Assembly (NCBI GenBank): GCA_963740055.1
Contig: CAVUCL010000002.1
Coordinates: 26,634-90,633 of the forward strand
Direction of reading: 5' to 3'
Length of the DNA: 64,000 nt
DNA from: WHSW01 sp963740055
GTDB lineage: Bacteria; Actinomycetota; Thermoleophilia; Solirubrobacterales; 70-9
Position 1 is the stretch's first letter. The number at the start of each line of letters is the position of its first letter. Positions 1-7,872 of the stretch are shown piece by piece. Under the pieces are notes generated by a model, which worked only from the letters and a program-made list of their open reading frames with translations, was not told the origin of the DNA and ran no database searches. A program made the translations under genes and the position numbers.

Positions 1-978
1 CATCACCGCGATCTTCTCGACCCCGTCCTTGCGCAGGACCTCCATCGCCAGGCCCTGCGCCTTCGCGACCGAGGGGTTGCCGCCGATCTCGGCGTAGTTC
101 GCGGGCCGGCCTCCCTGGCTGCGGACGGCGTCGGTGAGCGTCAGCGAGCCGCCGCCGGCGCCGATCACGAGCCCGAGGTCGCCGTCGAAGCCGTGGTCCT
201 TGCCCTGGATCACGCCGCGATGGTCGGCGGCATCGATCGCCTTCACCCTGCGCTCGAACTCCGACGGCTCGTAGAGCTCGCGCGGCTCGGAGAGGTCGAC
301 GCCGATCTCGCCGAGCAGGTCACGGTGGCGGCCGACGGCCTCGTCCTCCATCTCCATGTGCGCGTCGAGGGCGACGAAGGACCCGTCCGCCAAGCGCGCG
401 AGCGGGTTTATCTCGGCCAGGGTCATGTCGTAGTCGCGCTGCAGGCGGGCGAGCTTCGCCAGCACCGCGGTGGCGCGGTTGAGCTCCGAGCCGGTCATCC
501 CGCAGCGCGCCACCGTCTGCTTCGCCTCGAAGTCGGCGATCGGATGGAGGTTCGAGAGGTGGCCGCGACCGACGTGGTCGGGGTGCTCGGCGGCGACCTG
601 CTCGATGTCGATCCCGCCCATGTCGCTGAACAGCATCATCGGCCGCTTCGCTCGCCCGTCCCAGAGCACCGCGGCGTAGTACTCCTGCTCGATTGCGGCC
701 TTCGGGTCGACGAGGACGCCAACCGGGAGGTGTCCGCCGATCTCGAGCTCGAGGATCTCGGTGGCGTGCGCCTCGGCCTCCTCGGGCGTGTCGGCGAACT
801 TGACCCCGCCGGCCTTCATCCGGCCGCCGGTCAGGACCTGCGACTTGACCACGGTCGGGCCGGCGATCCGCGCGGCCGCCGCGCGAGCCTCGGCCGGCGT
901 GGTACAGAAGCCGTAGTCGGTGACCGGGATCCCGGCCCGCTCGACGATCCGGCGTGACTCGAACTCGTAGAACCGCAT
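1..978 (-). CDS. sucC: Succinate-CoA ligase beta-subunit family protein (3' end outside window)
   Basis: The reading frame starts at ATG 978 and is still open at base 1, so about 326 N-terminal residues of a roughly 390-residue protein are present. It begins MRFYEFESRRIVERAGIPV, followed by an ATP-grasp domain with the family motifs VVKSQVLTGGRMKAGG and LAEINPLARLADG. The family joins succinate (or malate, in malate-CoA ligase) to CoA with ATP or GTP, acting with an alpha subunit that would lie outside the window. A TAGGGT hexamer 13 nt upstream of the start is a plausible -10 box. Because a malyl-CoA lyase family gene lies 4.7 kb away, malate-CoA ligase is an alternative, but nothing visible separates the two. 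The TCA-cycle enzyme is the default call. Confidence 0.8.
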   Translation of the reverse strand, partial: MRFYEFESRRIVERAGIPVTDYGFCTTPAEARAAAARIAGPTVVKSQVLTGGRMKAGGVKFADTPEEAEAHATEILELEIGGHLPVGVLVDPKAAIEQEYYAAVLWDGRAKRPMMLFSDMGGIDIEQVAAEHPDHVGRGHLSNLHPIADFEAKQTVARCGMTGSELNRATAVLAKLARLQRDYDMTLAEINPLARLADGSFVALDAHMEMEDEAVGRHRDLLGEIGVDLSEPRELYEPSEFERRVKAIDAADHRGVIQGKDHGFDGDLGLVIGAGGGSLTLTDAVRSQGGRPANYAEIGGNPSVAKAQGLAMEVLRKDGVEKIAVM

Positions 979-1020
979 GGCGCGGCGCGGAACCCTAGTG
1001 CTTCCGCATCGAGATGAGGC

Positions 1021-1302
1021 TCAGCGCTTGGCCACCGCGCGCTCGCGTCCCCCGGTCGCCCGCCAGATCAGCAGCGCGATGATCGAGCCGATGATCGAGC
1101 CGATCACGCCCGAGGCCTGGAACGCGCCTTCCCCGGAGTCATGTCCGATCAGGTAGCCCAGAAAGCCTCCGATAAAGCTGCCGGCGACCCCGATCGCCAC
1201 GGTCCCCCAGAAGCCGAGCGGGTCCGGCCCCGGAACCAGCAACCGTGCCAGGTAGCCGCCGATGATTCCGATCACGAAGAGGTAGATGATGAACCCGACC
1301 AC
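1021..1302 (-). CDS. GlsB/YeaQ/YmgE-family small membrane protein
   Basis: A 93-residue protein of three hydrophobic segments joined by glycine-rich turns (starts VVGFIIYLFVIGIIGGYLA, then the loop LVPGPDPLGFWGT). This is the usual architecture and size of GlsB/YeaQ transglycosylase-associated stress membrane proteins, whose biochemical role is not settled. I chose GTG 1302 because AGAAGGAGA lies a few bases upstream; a longer reading starting near 1683 has no family resemblance in its N-terminal part. It is a single gene convergent with nothing and divergent from pckG, with about 180 bp between them. Confidence 0.75.
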   Translation of the reverse strand: MVGFIIYLFVIGIIGGYLARLLVPGPDPLGFWGTVAIGVAGSFIGGFLGYLIGHDSGEGAFQASGVIGSIIGSIIALLIWRATGGRERAVAKR

Positions 1303-1481
1303 GTGTTCTCCTTCTCTAGGTTGACCGCTTGGTCCCCGCTCGGCGGCGCTGCTAAACGGATTTCGTGCCCTCCGGCACAAGCCCGGGCCGACCGTTGGTC
1401 CGTCACAATGGTGCCCCCGGATACCGGCTGCCCGGCCGGGTAGATGCCAGTACCACCCACGACGAGGAGTTGAACCACCAC

Positions 1482-3293
1482 TTGAGCGACACGACGACCG
1501 CCGCCGAGGCCCCGACGAAGAACGCGAAGCTCTCCGCCTGGGTGGAGAAGGTCGCCGAGCTGACCCAGCCCGACTCGATCCACTGGTGCGACGGGTCGGC
1601 CGAGGAGTACGACCGACTGTGTCAGGAGCTGGTCGACGCGGGGACGTTCGAGAAGCTCTCCGACGCGAAGCGGCCGAACTCATATCTCGCCCGCTCCGAC
1701 CCCGGCGACGTCGCCCGGGTCGAGGATCGCACGTTCATCTGCTCCGAGCGCGAGCAGGACGCCGGTCCGACCAACAACTGGCGCGACCCGGGCGAGATGC
1801 GCGAGATGCTCGACGACCTCTTCCGCGGGGCGATGAAGGGCCGGACGATGTACGTGGTCCCGTTCTCGATGGGCCCGCTCGGTTCGCCGATCGCCCACGT
1901 CGGCGTCCAGCTCACCGACTCTCCCTACGTCGCGGTCTCGATGCGGATCATGACCCGGATGGGCGACGGCGCGCTCGAGGCGATGGGCGCCGACGGCGAG
2001 TTCGTCCCCTGCCTGCACACGGTCGGGATGCCGCTCGCCGAAGGGGAGGAGGACGTGCCGTGGCCGTGCGACGCGACCAACAAGTACATCGTCCACTACC
2101 CCGAGACCCGCGAGATCTGGTCATACGGCTCCGGCTACGGCGGCAACGCGCTGCTCGGAAAGAAGTGCTTCGCGCTGCGGATCGCCTCGGCGATGGCGCG
2201 CGACGAGGGCTGGATGGCCGAGCACATGCTGATCCTCAAGCTCACCTCGCCCGAGGGACAGGTCAAGTACGTGACCGGCGCCTTCCCCTCTGCATGCGGC
2301 AAGACCAACCTCGCGATGCTGGTCCCGACGCTCGAGGGCTGGACGGTCGAGACGGTCGGCGACGACATCGCCTGGATGAAGTTCGGCTCCGACGGCCGCC
2401 TGTACGCGGTCAACCCGGAGGCCGGCTTCTTCGGCGTCGCCCCCAACACGTCTCACAAGACGAACCCGAACGCGATGGACACGATCGAGCGCAACTCGAT
2501 CTTCACCAATTGCGCGCTCACCGACGACGGCGACATCTGGTGGGAGGGGATGACCGGCGAGCCGCCCGCGCACGCGATCGACTGGAAGGGCAACGACTGG
2601 ACGCCCGACTCCGAGGAGCCGGCCGCGCACCCGAACGCGCGCTTCACCACCCCGGCGGCCCAGTGTCCGTCGATCGCCTCCGAGTGGGAGGACCCGGCCG
2701 GCGTCCCGATCGACGCGTTTCTGTTCGGCGGTCGGCGGGCGACCGTCGTGCCGCTCGTCAGCGAGGCATTCGACTGGGACCACGGCGTCTTCCTCGGCGC
2801 GACGATGTCCTCGGAGACGACCGCCGCGGCGGCGGGGGAGGTCGGCAAGCTGCGCTTCGACCCGATGGCGATGCTGCCGTTCTGTGGCTACGACATGGCC
2901 GCCTACTTCGGACACTGGCTCGAGCTCGGCCGCGCGCATGCGAACGAGATGCCGCGGGTGTTCGTCGTCAACTGGTTTCGAAAGGACGATGAGGGCAGGT
3001 TCCTGTGGCCGGGCTTCGGCGAGAACAGCCGCGTGCTCGAGTGGGTCTTCCGCCGCTGCGAGGGCGAGGGAGAGGCGGTCGAGACGCCGATCGGACTGGT
3101 CCCCGCCGCGGGGGAGATCGACCTCGACGGGCTCGAGATCTCCGAGCAGGCGATGGGCGAGCTGCTCACCGTCGACGCGGAGCAGGTCCGCGACCAGCTG
3201 CCGCAGGTCGAGGAGTTCCTGGCGCAGTTCGGCGATCGGCTCCCGGACGAGATCGGGCGCCAGCTCGAGGCGCTGAAGCGGCGCCTGGACTGA
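1482..3293 (+). CDS. pckG: Phosphoenolpyruvate carboxykinase (GTP)
   Basis: Converts oxaloacetate and GTP to phosphoenolpyruvate, CO2 and GDP, the first committed gluconeogenic step. The 603-residue product aligns in order with GTP-type PEPCKs: N-terminal WVEKVAELTQPDS, the substrate region YGSGYGGNALLGKKCFALR, the kinase P-loop FPSACGKTNLAML near residue 270, and RVFVVNWFRKDDEGRFLWPG towards the end. Start TTG 1482 gives about 18 residues before WVEKV, as in mycobacterial PckG; GAGGAG lies 12 nt upstream, and another in-frame TTG at 1470 is too close to that site. PckG fits with growth on C2 compounds through the EMC pathway genes further along. Confidence 0.95.
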   Translation: MSDTTTAAEAPTKNAKLSAWVEKVAELTQPDSIHWCDGSAEEYDRLCQELVDAGTFEKLSDAKRPNSYLARSDPGDVARVEDRTFICSEREQDAGPTNNWRDPGEMREMLDDLFRGAMKGRTMYVVPFSMGPLGSPIAHVGVQLTDSPYVAVSMRIMTRMGDGALEAMGADGEFVPCLHTVGMPLAEGEEDVPWPCDATNKYIVHYPETREIWSYGSGYGGNALLGKKCFALRIASAMARDEGWMAEHMLILKLTSPEGQVKYVTGAFPSACGKTNLAMLVPTLEGWTVETVGDDIAWMKFGSDGRLYAVNPEAGFFGVAPNTSHKTNPNAMDTIERNSIFTNCALTDDGDIWWEGMTGEPPAHAIDWKGNDWTPDSEEPAAHPNARFTTPAAQCPSIASEWEDPAGVPIDAFLFGGRRATVVPLVSEAFDWDHGVFLGATMSSETTAAAAGEVGKLRFDPMAMLPFCGYDMAAYFGHWLELGRAHANEMPRVFVVNWFRKDDEGRFLWPGFGENSRVLEWVFRRCEGEGEAVETPIGLVPAAGEIDLDGLEISEQAMGELLTVDAEQVRDQLPQVEEFLAQFGDRLPDEIGRQLEALKRRLD

Positions 3294-3378
3294 CGCGCGG
3301 GACTCTCATCGTCCTCTAATTGCGGCTCCGTAGAACCCCGGTTCGTGATCAACTACGAACAAGTACGGAGGTAACGAG

Positions 3379-3705
3379 ATGACGAAGCGACGCAAGGTCC
3401 TGATCGTGGGCGCCTCGGCGCTCGCCCTGGCCGCGGGTGGCGCGGGCGTGGCGATGGCGACCGGCGGCGACGACGACGCGACCGAGAAGCCGATCGAGGG
3501 CTCGGCGCTCGAGCAGGCAAGCGATGCCGCGCTCGCCCATACCGGCGAGGGCTCGGTGACCGAGACCGAGGTCGGCGACGAGGAGAGCTATTACGAGGTC
3601 GAGGTGACCCTCGACGACGGCAGCCAGGTCGACGTGCAGCTCGACCGCGACTTCGCCGTGGTCGGCGACGAGGCCGACTCGGAGGACGAGGCCGGCGACG
3701 AGTAG
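3379..3705 (+). CDS. Small exported PepSY-like acidic protein
   Basis: A 108-residue protein with an N-terminal signal or anchor (MTKRRKVLIVGASALALAA) followed by a short domain resembling a single PepSY repeat (ALEQASDAALAHTGEG, then YYEVEVTLDDGSQVDVQLD) and a very acidic tail. PepSY domains are found in peptidase propeptides and small periplasmic proteins; the role here is unknown. The start is secure, with GGAGG 7 nt upstream of ATG 3379. The gene ends just before the palindrome that serves the next gene. Confidence 0.6.
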   Translation: MTKRRKVLIVGASALALAAGGAGVAMATGGDDDATEKPIEGSALEQASDAALAHTGEGSVTETEVGDEESYYEVEVTLDDGSQVDVQLDRDFAVVGDEADSEDEAGDE

Positions 3706-3720
3706 CTCGTCTGTGCGCCT

Positions 3721-3756
3721 ATAGCGGATCCGCGATGATCGCGGATCCGCTATATT
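3721..3756 (+). promoter_or_regulatory. 33-bp palindromic operator overlapping a leaderless promoter
   Basis: Bases 3721-3753 form a perfect 16-1-16 inverted repeat centred on 3737. It contains two copies of GCGGATCCGC (3724-3733 and 3741-3750), each itself a palindrome, 17 bp apart centre to centre. TATATT (3751-3756) is directly attached and ends 6 nt before the ATG of the HTH gene at 3763. This looks like an autoregulatory operator covering the -10 box. It could also slow transcription leaving the upstream gene. Confidence 0.65.
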
Positions 3757-3762
3757 TGGCGC

Positions 3763-4086
3763 ATGGCGACCACACCGGGCGAGCTGCTGCGTGACGCGCG
3801 ACGCCGGCGCGGACTGAGCCAGTCACGGCTTGCGATTCGCGCCGGGACGACCCAGTCGGCGAACTCGCGGATCGAGGGCGACCACGTCTCGCCGACGATC
3901 GAGACCCTGAGCGGGCTCCTGCGGCTGCTCGGCGAGGACCTCGTGATCGATGCGGTCGACCGCGACTCGGGGGTCGACCGCGAACTCAATCGCCGCAACC
4001 TCGGCTACGCCCCGGGCGAACGGGTCAGCCGCGGCCTCGCGTTCGCCGAGCTGGTCCGCCGCAACCGCGGCAAGGCCGCGGCTTGA
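3763..4086 (+). CDS. XRE-family helix-turn-helix protein, putative antitoxin/autorepressor
   Basis: 107 residues; the N-terminal half is a Cro/CI-type HTH (LLRDARRRRGLSQSRLAIRA, then NSRIEGDHVSPTIETLSGLL). The C-terminal part is short and basic. The gene overlaps the nucleotidyltransferase-like gene downstream by 4 nt (TTGA), so the two are translationally coupled. The 33-bp palindrome over its promoter suggests autorepression, as in type II toxin-antitoxin operons. The start is leaderless in form: TATATT, 6 nt, ATG. Role as antitoxin is inferred from the pairing. Confidence 0.75.
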   Translation: MATTPGELLRDARRRRGLSQSRLAIRAGTTQSANSRIEGDHVSPTIETLSGLLRLLGEDLVIDAVDRDSGVDRELNRRNLGYAPGERVSRGLAFAELVRRNRGKAAA

Positions 4087-4616
4087 CCGCGCTCGGCGGT
4101 GCGCCTCCCGACCTTCCCATCCGTCCGGGTCCGATCTTCGCGGTCCTCAAGCGCCACCAGGTCGACTTCGTCGTCGTCGGCGGTCTCGCGGGCAGCGCCC
4201 ACGGCTCGTCGTATCCGACCTACGACCTCGACGTCGCCTATTCGCGGGACGCGGGAAACCTCGAGCGAATGGCGGCGGCGCTGCGCGAGCTCGAGGTGAA
4301 GCTGACGAACGCGCCGGCGGACCTCCCGTTCCAGATCGACGCGACGAGCCTCGCGAACGGCGCCAACTTCACCTTCGACACCCCGCTCGGGCGGTTCGAC
4401 ATCCTCGGCCACCTGCCCGGGATCGGCTCCTACGAGGCGCTCGCCGATGCGGCCGTGGCGACGGAGCTCGAGGGGGAGCTGGTCCCGGTCGCATCGATCG
4501 ACCACCTGATCTCGATGAAACGGGCCGCGGGCCGGCCCAAGGATGAGCTCATGCTCGACGAATACATCGTGATCGCCGATGAGCAGGGGCGCGTGGACGC
4601 CGATCAGAGCTCGTAG
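4083..4616 (+). CDS. Nucleotidyltransferase-fold protein, putative toxin partner of the HTH protein
   Basis: 177 residues starting at TTG 4083 inside the stop of the HTH gene. The N-terminal part carries a nucleotidyltransferase-like core: VVVGGLAGSAHGSSYPTYDL followed by DV, that is GG-x-GS-x-HG and then an acidic TYDLDV strand, as in the AbiEii/MNT superfamily. The C-terminal part ends with ASIDHLISMKRAAGRPKD, a segment typical of this superfamily (RPKD motif). Relatives act as toxins that modify tRNA or proteins by nucleotidyl transfer. The 3' end overlaps the convergent lyase gene by 13 bp. Toxin activity is inference; a housekeeping nucleotidyltransferase is less likely given the coupled HTH partner. 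Confidence 0.7.
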   Translation: MTALGGAPPDLPIRPGPIFAVLKRHQVDFVVVGGLAGSAHGSSYPTYDLDVAYSRDAGNLERMAAALRELEVKLTNAPADLPFQIDATSLANGANFTFDTPLGRFDILGHLPGIGSYEALADAAVATELEGELVPVASIDHLISMKRAAGRPKDELMLDEYIVIADEQGRVDADQSS

Positions 4617-5653
4617 GCGGCGGCGAGCTCCGGGTCGCGGCTGGCGAGCATCTCGGCGAGCTCGACCATCACCTTGCACTGCTTCCAGGTCGCGTCGTCC
4701 TGCATCTTGCCGTCGATCATGTGCACTCCGCGCCCGTCGGGGATCGCCTCGATCACCTTCTTCGCGAACCGGACCTCCTCCGGGTCGGGGCTGAAGACCT
4801 TCTTCGCGATCTCGATCTGGACCGGGTGCAGCGACCAGGCGCCGACGCAGCCGAGCAGGAAGGCGGCGCGGAACTGCGCCTCGCAGCCCTGCACGTCCTT
4901 GATGTCCCCGTAGGGGCCGTAGAAGGGCAGGATCCCCGCCGATGCGCAGGCGTCGACCATGCGCGCGATCGAGTAGTGCCACGGGTCCTGCTGGGCGGTC
5001 GCCCGCGGCGCCTCCGGATCGTCGGGATCGGGGTCGTTGATCACCAGGTAGCCGGGATGCCCGCCGCCGACCCGGGTCGTCTTCATCCGCCGCGAGGCGG
5101 CGAGGTCGGCGGGCCCGAAGCTCATCCCCTGCATGCGCGGGCTCGCGGTCGCGATCTGCTCGAGGTTGACCACGCCCTGGGCGGTCTCGAGGATCGCGTG
5201 GACGCCGATCGGGCGCTCGAGCTTCGCCCGCGCCTCGAGCTGGGCGAGGAGGCGGTCGACGTAGTGGATGTCCCAGGCGCCCTCGACCTTGGGCACCATG
5301 ATCACCTCGAGCACGTCGCCGATCTCGGTCACCAGGGTGGTCAGGTCGTCGAGCACCCACGGGCTCGAGAGGTCGTTGACCCTGGTCCAGAGCGCGGCGT
5401 CGCCGAAGTCGGTCTGCTTCGCGACCTTTACCAGGCCCGCGCGCGCCGCCTCCTTGTTGTCGACCGAGACCGCGTCCTCGAGGTTGCCGAGCAGGATGTC
5501 GGCCTGCTTCGCCATCTCCGGGACCTTGGCCGCCATCTTTTCGTTCGAGGCGTCGAAGAAGTGGATCATCCGCGAGGGCTTGATCGGCAGCTCGAGCACC
5601 GGATCGGGCGCTCCGATGGCGAGCGGCTTGAAGAAGTCACGGGGGTTGCGCAA
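4604..5653 (-). CDS. mcl: HpcH/HpaI-CitE-type lyase, candidate beta-methylmalyl-CoA/L-malyl-CoA lyase
   Basis: 349 residues. The pattern matches malyl-CoA/beta-methylmalyl-CoA lyases throughout: MIHFFDASNEKMAAKVPEMA, ADILLGNLEDAVSVDNKEAA, VIMVPKVEGAWDIHYVDRLL, MQGMSFGPADLAASRRMKTT, then the C-terminal GRGVHMIDGKMQDDATWKQC lid segment. In the ethylmalonyl-CoA pathway it splits (2R,3S)-beta-methylmalyl-CoA into glyoxylate and propionyl-CoA. Start is TTG 5653 with AGGAG 7 nt upstream. It is divergent from a GNAT gene and shares with it the palindromic promoter ACGCTAGCGT at 5685-5694. Other CitE-like lyases (citramalyl-CoA lyase, or the mycobacterial CitE of leucine-degradation loci) are possible; the neighbouring ccr, ecm and MaoC genes favour the EMC role. 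Confidence 0.8.
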   Translation of the reverse strand: MRNPRDFFKPLAIGAPDPVLELPIKPSRMIHFFDASNEKMAAKVPEMAKQADILLGNLEDAVSVDNKEAARAGLVKVAKQTDFGDAALWTRVNDLSSPWVLDDLTTLVTEIGDVLEVIMVPKVEGAWDIHYVDRLLAQLEARAKLERPIGVHAILETAQGVVNLEQIATASPRMQGMSFGPADLAASRRMKTTRVGGGHPGYLVINDPDPDDPEAPRATAQQDPWHYSIARMVDACASAGILPFYGPYGDIKDVQGCEAQFRAAFLLGCVGAWSLHPVQIEIAKKVFSPDPEEVRFAKKVIEAIPDGRGVHMIDGKMQDDATWKQCKVMVELAEMLASRDPELAAAYEL

Positions 5654-5684
5654 GTCTCGTCTCCTGGGTTCGGGGGTCGGCGGA

Positions 5685-5694
5685 ACGCTAGCGT
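5685..5694. promoter_or_regulatory. Palindromic bidirectional -10 element
   Basis: ACGCTAGCGT is a perfect palindrome, so TAGCGT is read on both strands. On the + strand it ends 6 nt before ATG 5701 (leaderless); on the - strand it lies about 32 nt upstream of the lyase start at 5653, allowing a leader with its AGGAG site. The two genes may therefore compete for one polymerase footprint. Confidence 0.5.
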
Positions 5695-5700
5695 GAGCCC

Positions 5701-6150
5701 ATGGAGTTCGAGGTCAGAGCGGCGCGCCCCGGCGAGGAGACGACGGTCGCGAAGCTCTACGAGTGGCTGTTCGCGCCCCCCGGCTCGAAGCCCGACGCCT
5801 GGGACGAGCGCCGCGCCACCGTCGCCCTCAGCGAGGCGATCGAATCGCACGACGCAGTCGTGTTGGTCGCCGAAGCGGGTGGAAGCTTGATCGGCTTTTG
5901 CAGCGCCTATCAGGACCTGCACTCGGTTCGGTTCGGCTATCGCGCCTGGGTCGAGGACCTCGCGGTCGACCCGCAGCGGCGCTCGCTCGGGGTCGGCAAG
6001 GCGCTGCTCGACGCGGCCAAGGCGTGGGCGCGCGAGCGTGGCGCGACCCACCTCGAGCTCGACTCCGCCGAGGCGCGAACCGATGCGCATCGCTTCTACG
6101 CCCGCGAGGGCGCCGCCTATCGTTCGATCTGCTTCGGCTGGCCGCTGTAG
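5701..6150 (+). CDS. GNAT-family N-acetyltransferase
   Basis: 149 residues with a complete GNAT fold: N-terminal VRAARPGEETTVAKLYEWLF, central strand YRAWVEDLAVDPQRRSLGVG containing the acetyl-CoA pyrophosphate loop (Q/R-x-x-G-x-G/A form RRSLGVGKALL), and C-terminal HRFYAREGAAYRSICFGWPL. It should transfer an acetyl group from acetyl-CoA to an amine or to an antibiotic-like small molecule; the substrate cannot be told. Start ATG 5701 lies 6 nt after TAGCGT with no Shine-Dalgarno sequence. It is a single gene between the lyase and a lipoprotein gene. Confidence 0.8.
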   Translation: MEFEVRAARPGEETTVAKLYEWLFAPPGSKPDAWDERRATVALSEAIESHDAVVLVAEAGGSLIGFCSAYQDLHSVRFGYRAWVEDLAVDPQRRSLGVGKALLDAAKAWARERGATHLELDSAEARTDAHRFYAREGAAYRSICFGWPL

Positions 6151-6233
6151 CCCCCATGTCCGTATCGACCTCTACGCTGCGACGCCTGCCGGGGCCCCGA
6201 TCGCCTCGCCGCCGACAACGACGAAGGGAAACG

Positions 6234-6743
6234 ATGAGACTGATCAAGCGAAGCGCGCTCACCGCGATTGCGGCCGCGGCCCTGCTCGCCGCCGGCTGTG
6301 GCGGCGACGACGAGGACTCCGGCGGCGAGCCGCTCAGCCCGGAGGCCTACGGGAGCGAGCTGACCGCGATCCTGACCCCGGTCGGGCCCGAGCTGCAGCA
6401 GATCGGCAGCGAGATCTCGCAGCTCGAGGACTCGCAGACCGACGAGATCGCCGCCGGGCTCGAGGAGACCGAGGGGGTGCTCGAGGACGCCGCGTCCGAG
6501 ATCGAGGCGCTTGAGCCGCCGGAGGACCTGGCGGAGACCCAGGACGAGCTCGTCGGCGCGATCGACACCTTCATCGGCGCCACCGCCGACTTCCGCGAAG
6601 CGGCCGGCGACGGGGTCGAGCAGGAGGAGGCGACCACCTTCCAGGAGGCCGGCGCCCAGTTCCAGACCGACCTCCAGGGCGTCGTCACCGATCTCCAGGG
6701 CGCCGGGGTCGAGCTCGGCGAGGCTCCGCCCGAGGCGCAGTAA
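6234..6743 (+). CDS. Secreted lipoprotein, coiled-coil, unknown function
   Basis: 169 residues. The N-terminus is a lipoprotein signal (MRLIKRSALTAIAAAALLAA then GC; lipobox Cys at residue 22) followed by a glycine/aspartate linker and a long acidic helical region (LTAILTPVGPELQQIGSEIS, LEETEGVLEDAASEIEAL). This should be membrane-anchored on the outer face. Start ATG 6234 follows GAAGGGA by about 6 nt. No enzyme motifs are visible; small helical lipoproteins of this kind are common in soil actinobacteria and mostly uncharacterised. Confidence 0.7.
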   Translation: MRLIKRSALTAIAAAALLAAGCGGDDEDSGGEPLSPEAYGSELTAILTPVGPELQQIGSEISQLEDSQTDEIAAGLEETEGVLEDAASEIEALEPPEDLAETQDELVGAIDTFIGATADFREAAGDGVEQEEATTFQEAGAQFQTDLQGVVTDLQGAGVELGEAPPEAQ

Positions 6744-6754
6744 CCGCGGGCGAT

Positions 6755-6760
6755 TAGGCT
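6755..6760 (+). promoter_or_regulatory. -10 box TAGGCT, leaderless start
   Basis: TAGGCT ends 6 nt before ATG 6767; no ribosome binding site is present between them. Confidence 0.45.
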
Positions 6761-6766
6761 GGGGCG

Positions 6767-7867
6767 ATGGCCGGCCGCATCGTCCTCTTCGGCGCCACCG
6801 GGTACACCGGGCGACTCACCGCGCAGGCCCTGGTGGCGCGCGGCGAGCGTCCCCTGCTCGCCGGGCGCAGCGCCGAGCGCCTCGTCGCGATGGCGGCTGA
6901 GCTGGGCGAGCTAGAGACGGCGGTCGCGGACGTCGGCGATCCGGCTTCGGTGCGCGCCCTGCTCGAGCCGGGCGACGTGATCGTGGCCACGGTGGGGCCG
7001 TTCGCGCGCTGGGGCGACCCCGCGGTCGAGGCGGCGATCGACGCCGGCGCCTCGTACATCGACTCGACCGGCGAGCCGGCGTTCATCCGCCGCGTGTTCG
7101 AGCGCTTCGGGCCTGCCGCCGAGCGGGCCGGCGCCGGGCTGGTGACCGCGTTCGGCTACGACTGGGTCCCCGGCAACCTGGCCGCCGCGCTCGCGCTTCG
7201 CGAGGCGGGCCAGGCGGCGACCCGGGTCGACGTCGGCTACTTCGCCACCGGCGGGAGCGGCGGGATGAGCGGCGGCACCCGCGCCTCGCTGGCGGGCGCG
7301 ATCGTCGAGCCCGCGTTCGCGTGGCGCGACGGCGAGCTGCGGACCGAGCGCGGCGCCGCACGGGTGCGCGAGTTCGAGGCCGCCGGGCGCGAGCGGCCCG
7401 CGGTCTCGGTCGGCTCCTCCGAGCATCTGACCCTCCCCCGGCTGCACCCCGGGCTGCGTGAGGTCAACGCCTATCTGGGCTGGTTCGGCTCCGCCTCGCG
7501 GGGGATGCAGGCGTTCTCGGCGGTCAACTCAGCGATCACCCGGGTGCCAGGCGCCAAGCGGGCGATCGGGGCGCTCTCCGCGCGCTTCGTCCCCGGGTCG
7601 ACCGGCGGGCCGGACGCCGAGGCGCGCGCCCAGACCGGCTCGGCGGTGGTCGCGATCGCCTACGACGCCGGTGGCCGTGAGCTCGCCACGGTCGAGGTCC
7701 GCGGCGTCAACGGCTACGACTTCACCGGCCGGATCCTCGCCTGGGGAGCGTCGCATGCGGCGGCCGAGGGGCTCGCCGGAGCCGGCGCGCTCGGGCCGGC
7801 GGAGGCGTTCGGAGTCGACCGGCTCGAGGCCGGCTGCGCGGAGGCCGGGATCGAGCGCGCTTCCTAG
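6767..7867 (+). CDS. Saccharopine dehydrogenase-like NAD(P)-binding oxidoreductase
   Basis: 366 residues with an N-terminal Rossmann fold (RIVLFGATGYTGRLTAQALV), a second strand-loop ending TVGPFARWGDPAVEAAIDAG and the family motif YIDSTGEPAFIRRVFERF. This belongs to the trans-acting enoyl reductase / saccharopine dehydrogenase-like family of actinobacteria, which reduce lipid or polyketide intermediates or remain uncharacterised. Lysine metabolism is not implied because no partner genes are present. The start is leaderless in form (TAGGCT, 6 nt, ATG). It ends 5 bp from the convergent NTF2-like gene. Confidence 0.75.
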   Translation: MAGRIVLFGATGYTGRLTAQALVARGERPLLAGRSAERLVAMAAELGELETAVADVGDPASVRALLEPGDVIVATVGPFARWGDPAVEAAIDAGASYIDSTGEPAFIRRVFERFGPAAERAGAGLVTAFGYDWVPGNLAAALALREAGQAATRVDVGYFATGGSGGMSGGTRASLAGAIVEPAFAWRDGELRTERGAARVREFEAAGRERPAVSVGSSEHLTLPRLHPGLREVNAYLGWFGSASRGMQAFSAVNSAITRVPGAKRAIGALSARFVPGSTGGPDAEARAQTGSAVVAIAYDAGGRELATVEVRGVNGYDFTGRILAWGASHAAAEGLAGAGALGPAEAFGVDRLEAGCAEAGIERAS

Positions 7868-7872
7868 CGGCG

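Noticed and set aside
1..978. Malate-CoA ligase (mtkA) as the partner of the malyl-CoA lyase
   Set aside because: The beta subunit pattern is equally good for succinyl-CoA synthetase and the specificity residues cannot be judged without the alpha subunit, so the commoner enzyme is given.
4005..5360. Long minus-strand frame overlapping the lyase and the nucleotidyltransferase gene
   Set aside because: Arginine/glycine-rich low-complexity translation without motifs, fully explained as a shadow of mcl.
7083..7467. Minus-strand frames inside the saccharopine dehydrogenase-like gene
   Set aside because: Arginine-rich shadows with no start signals or motifs.
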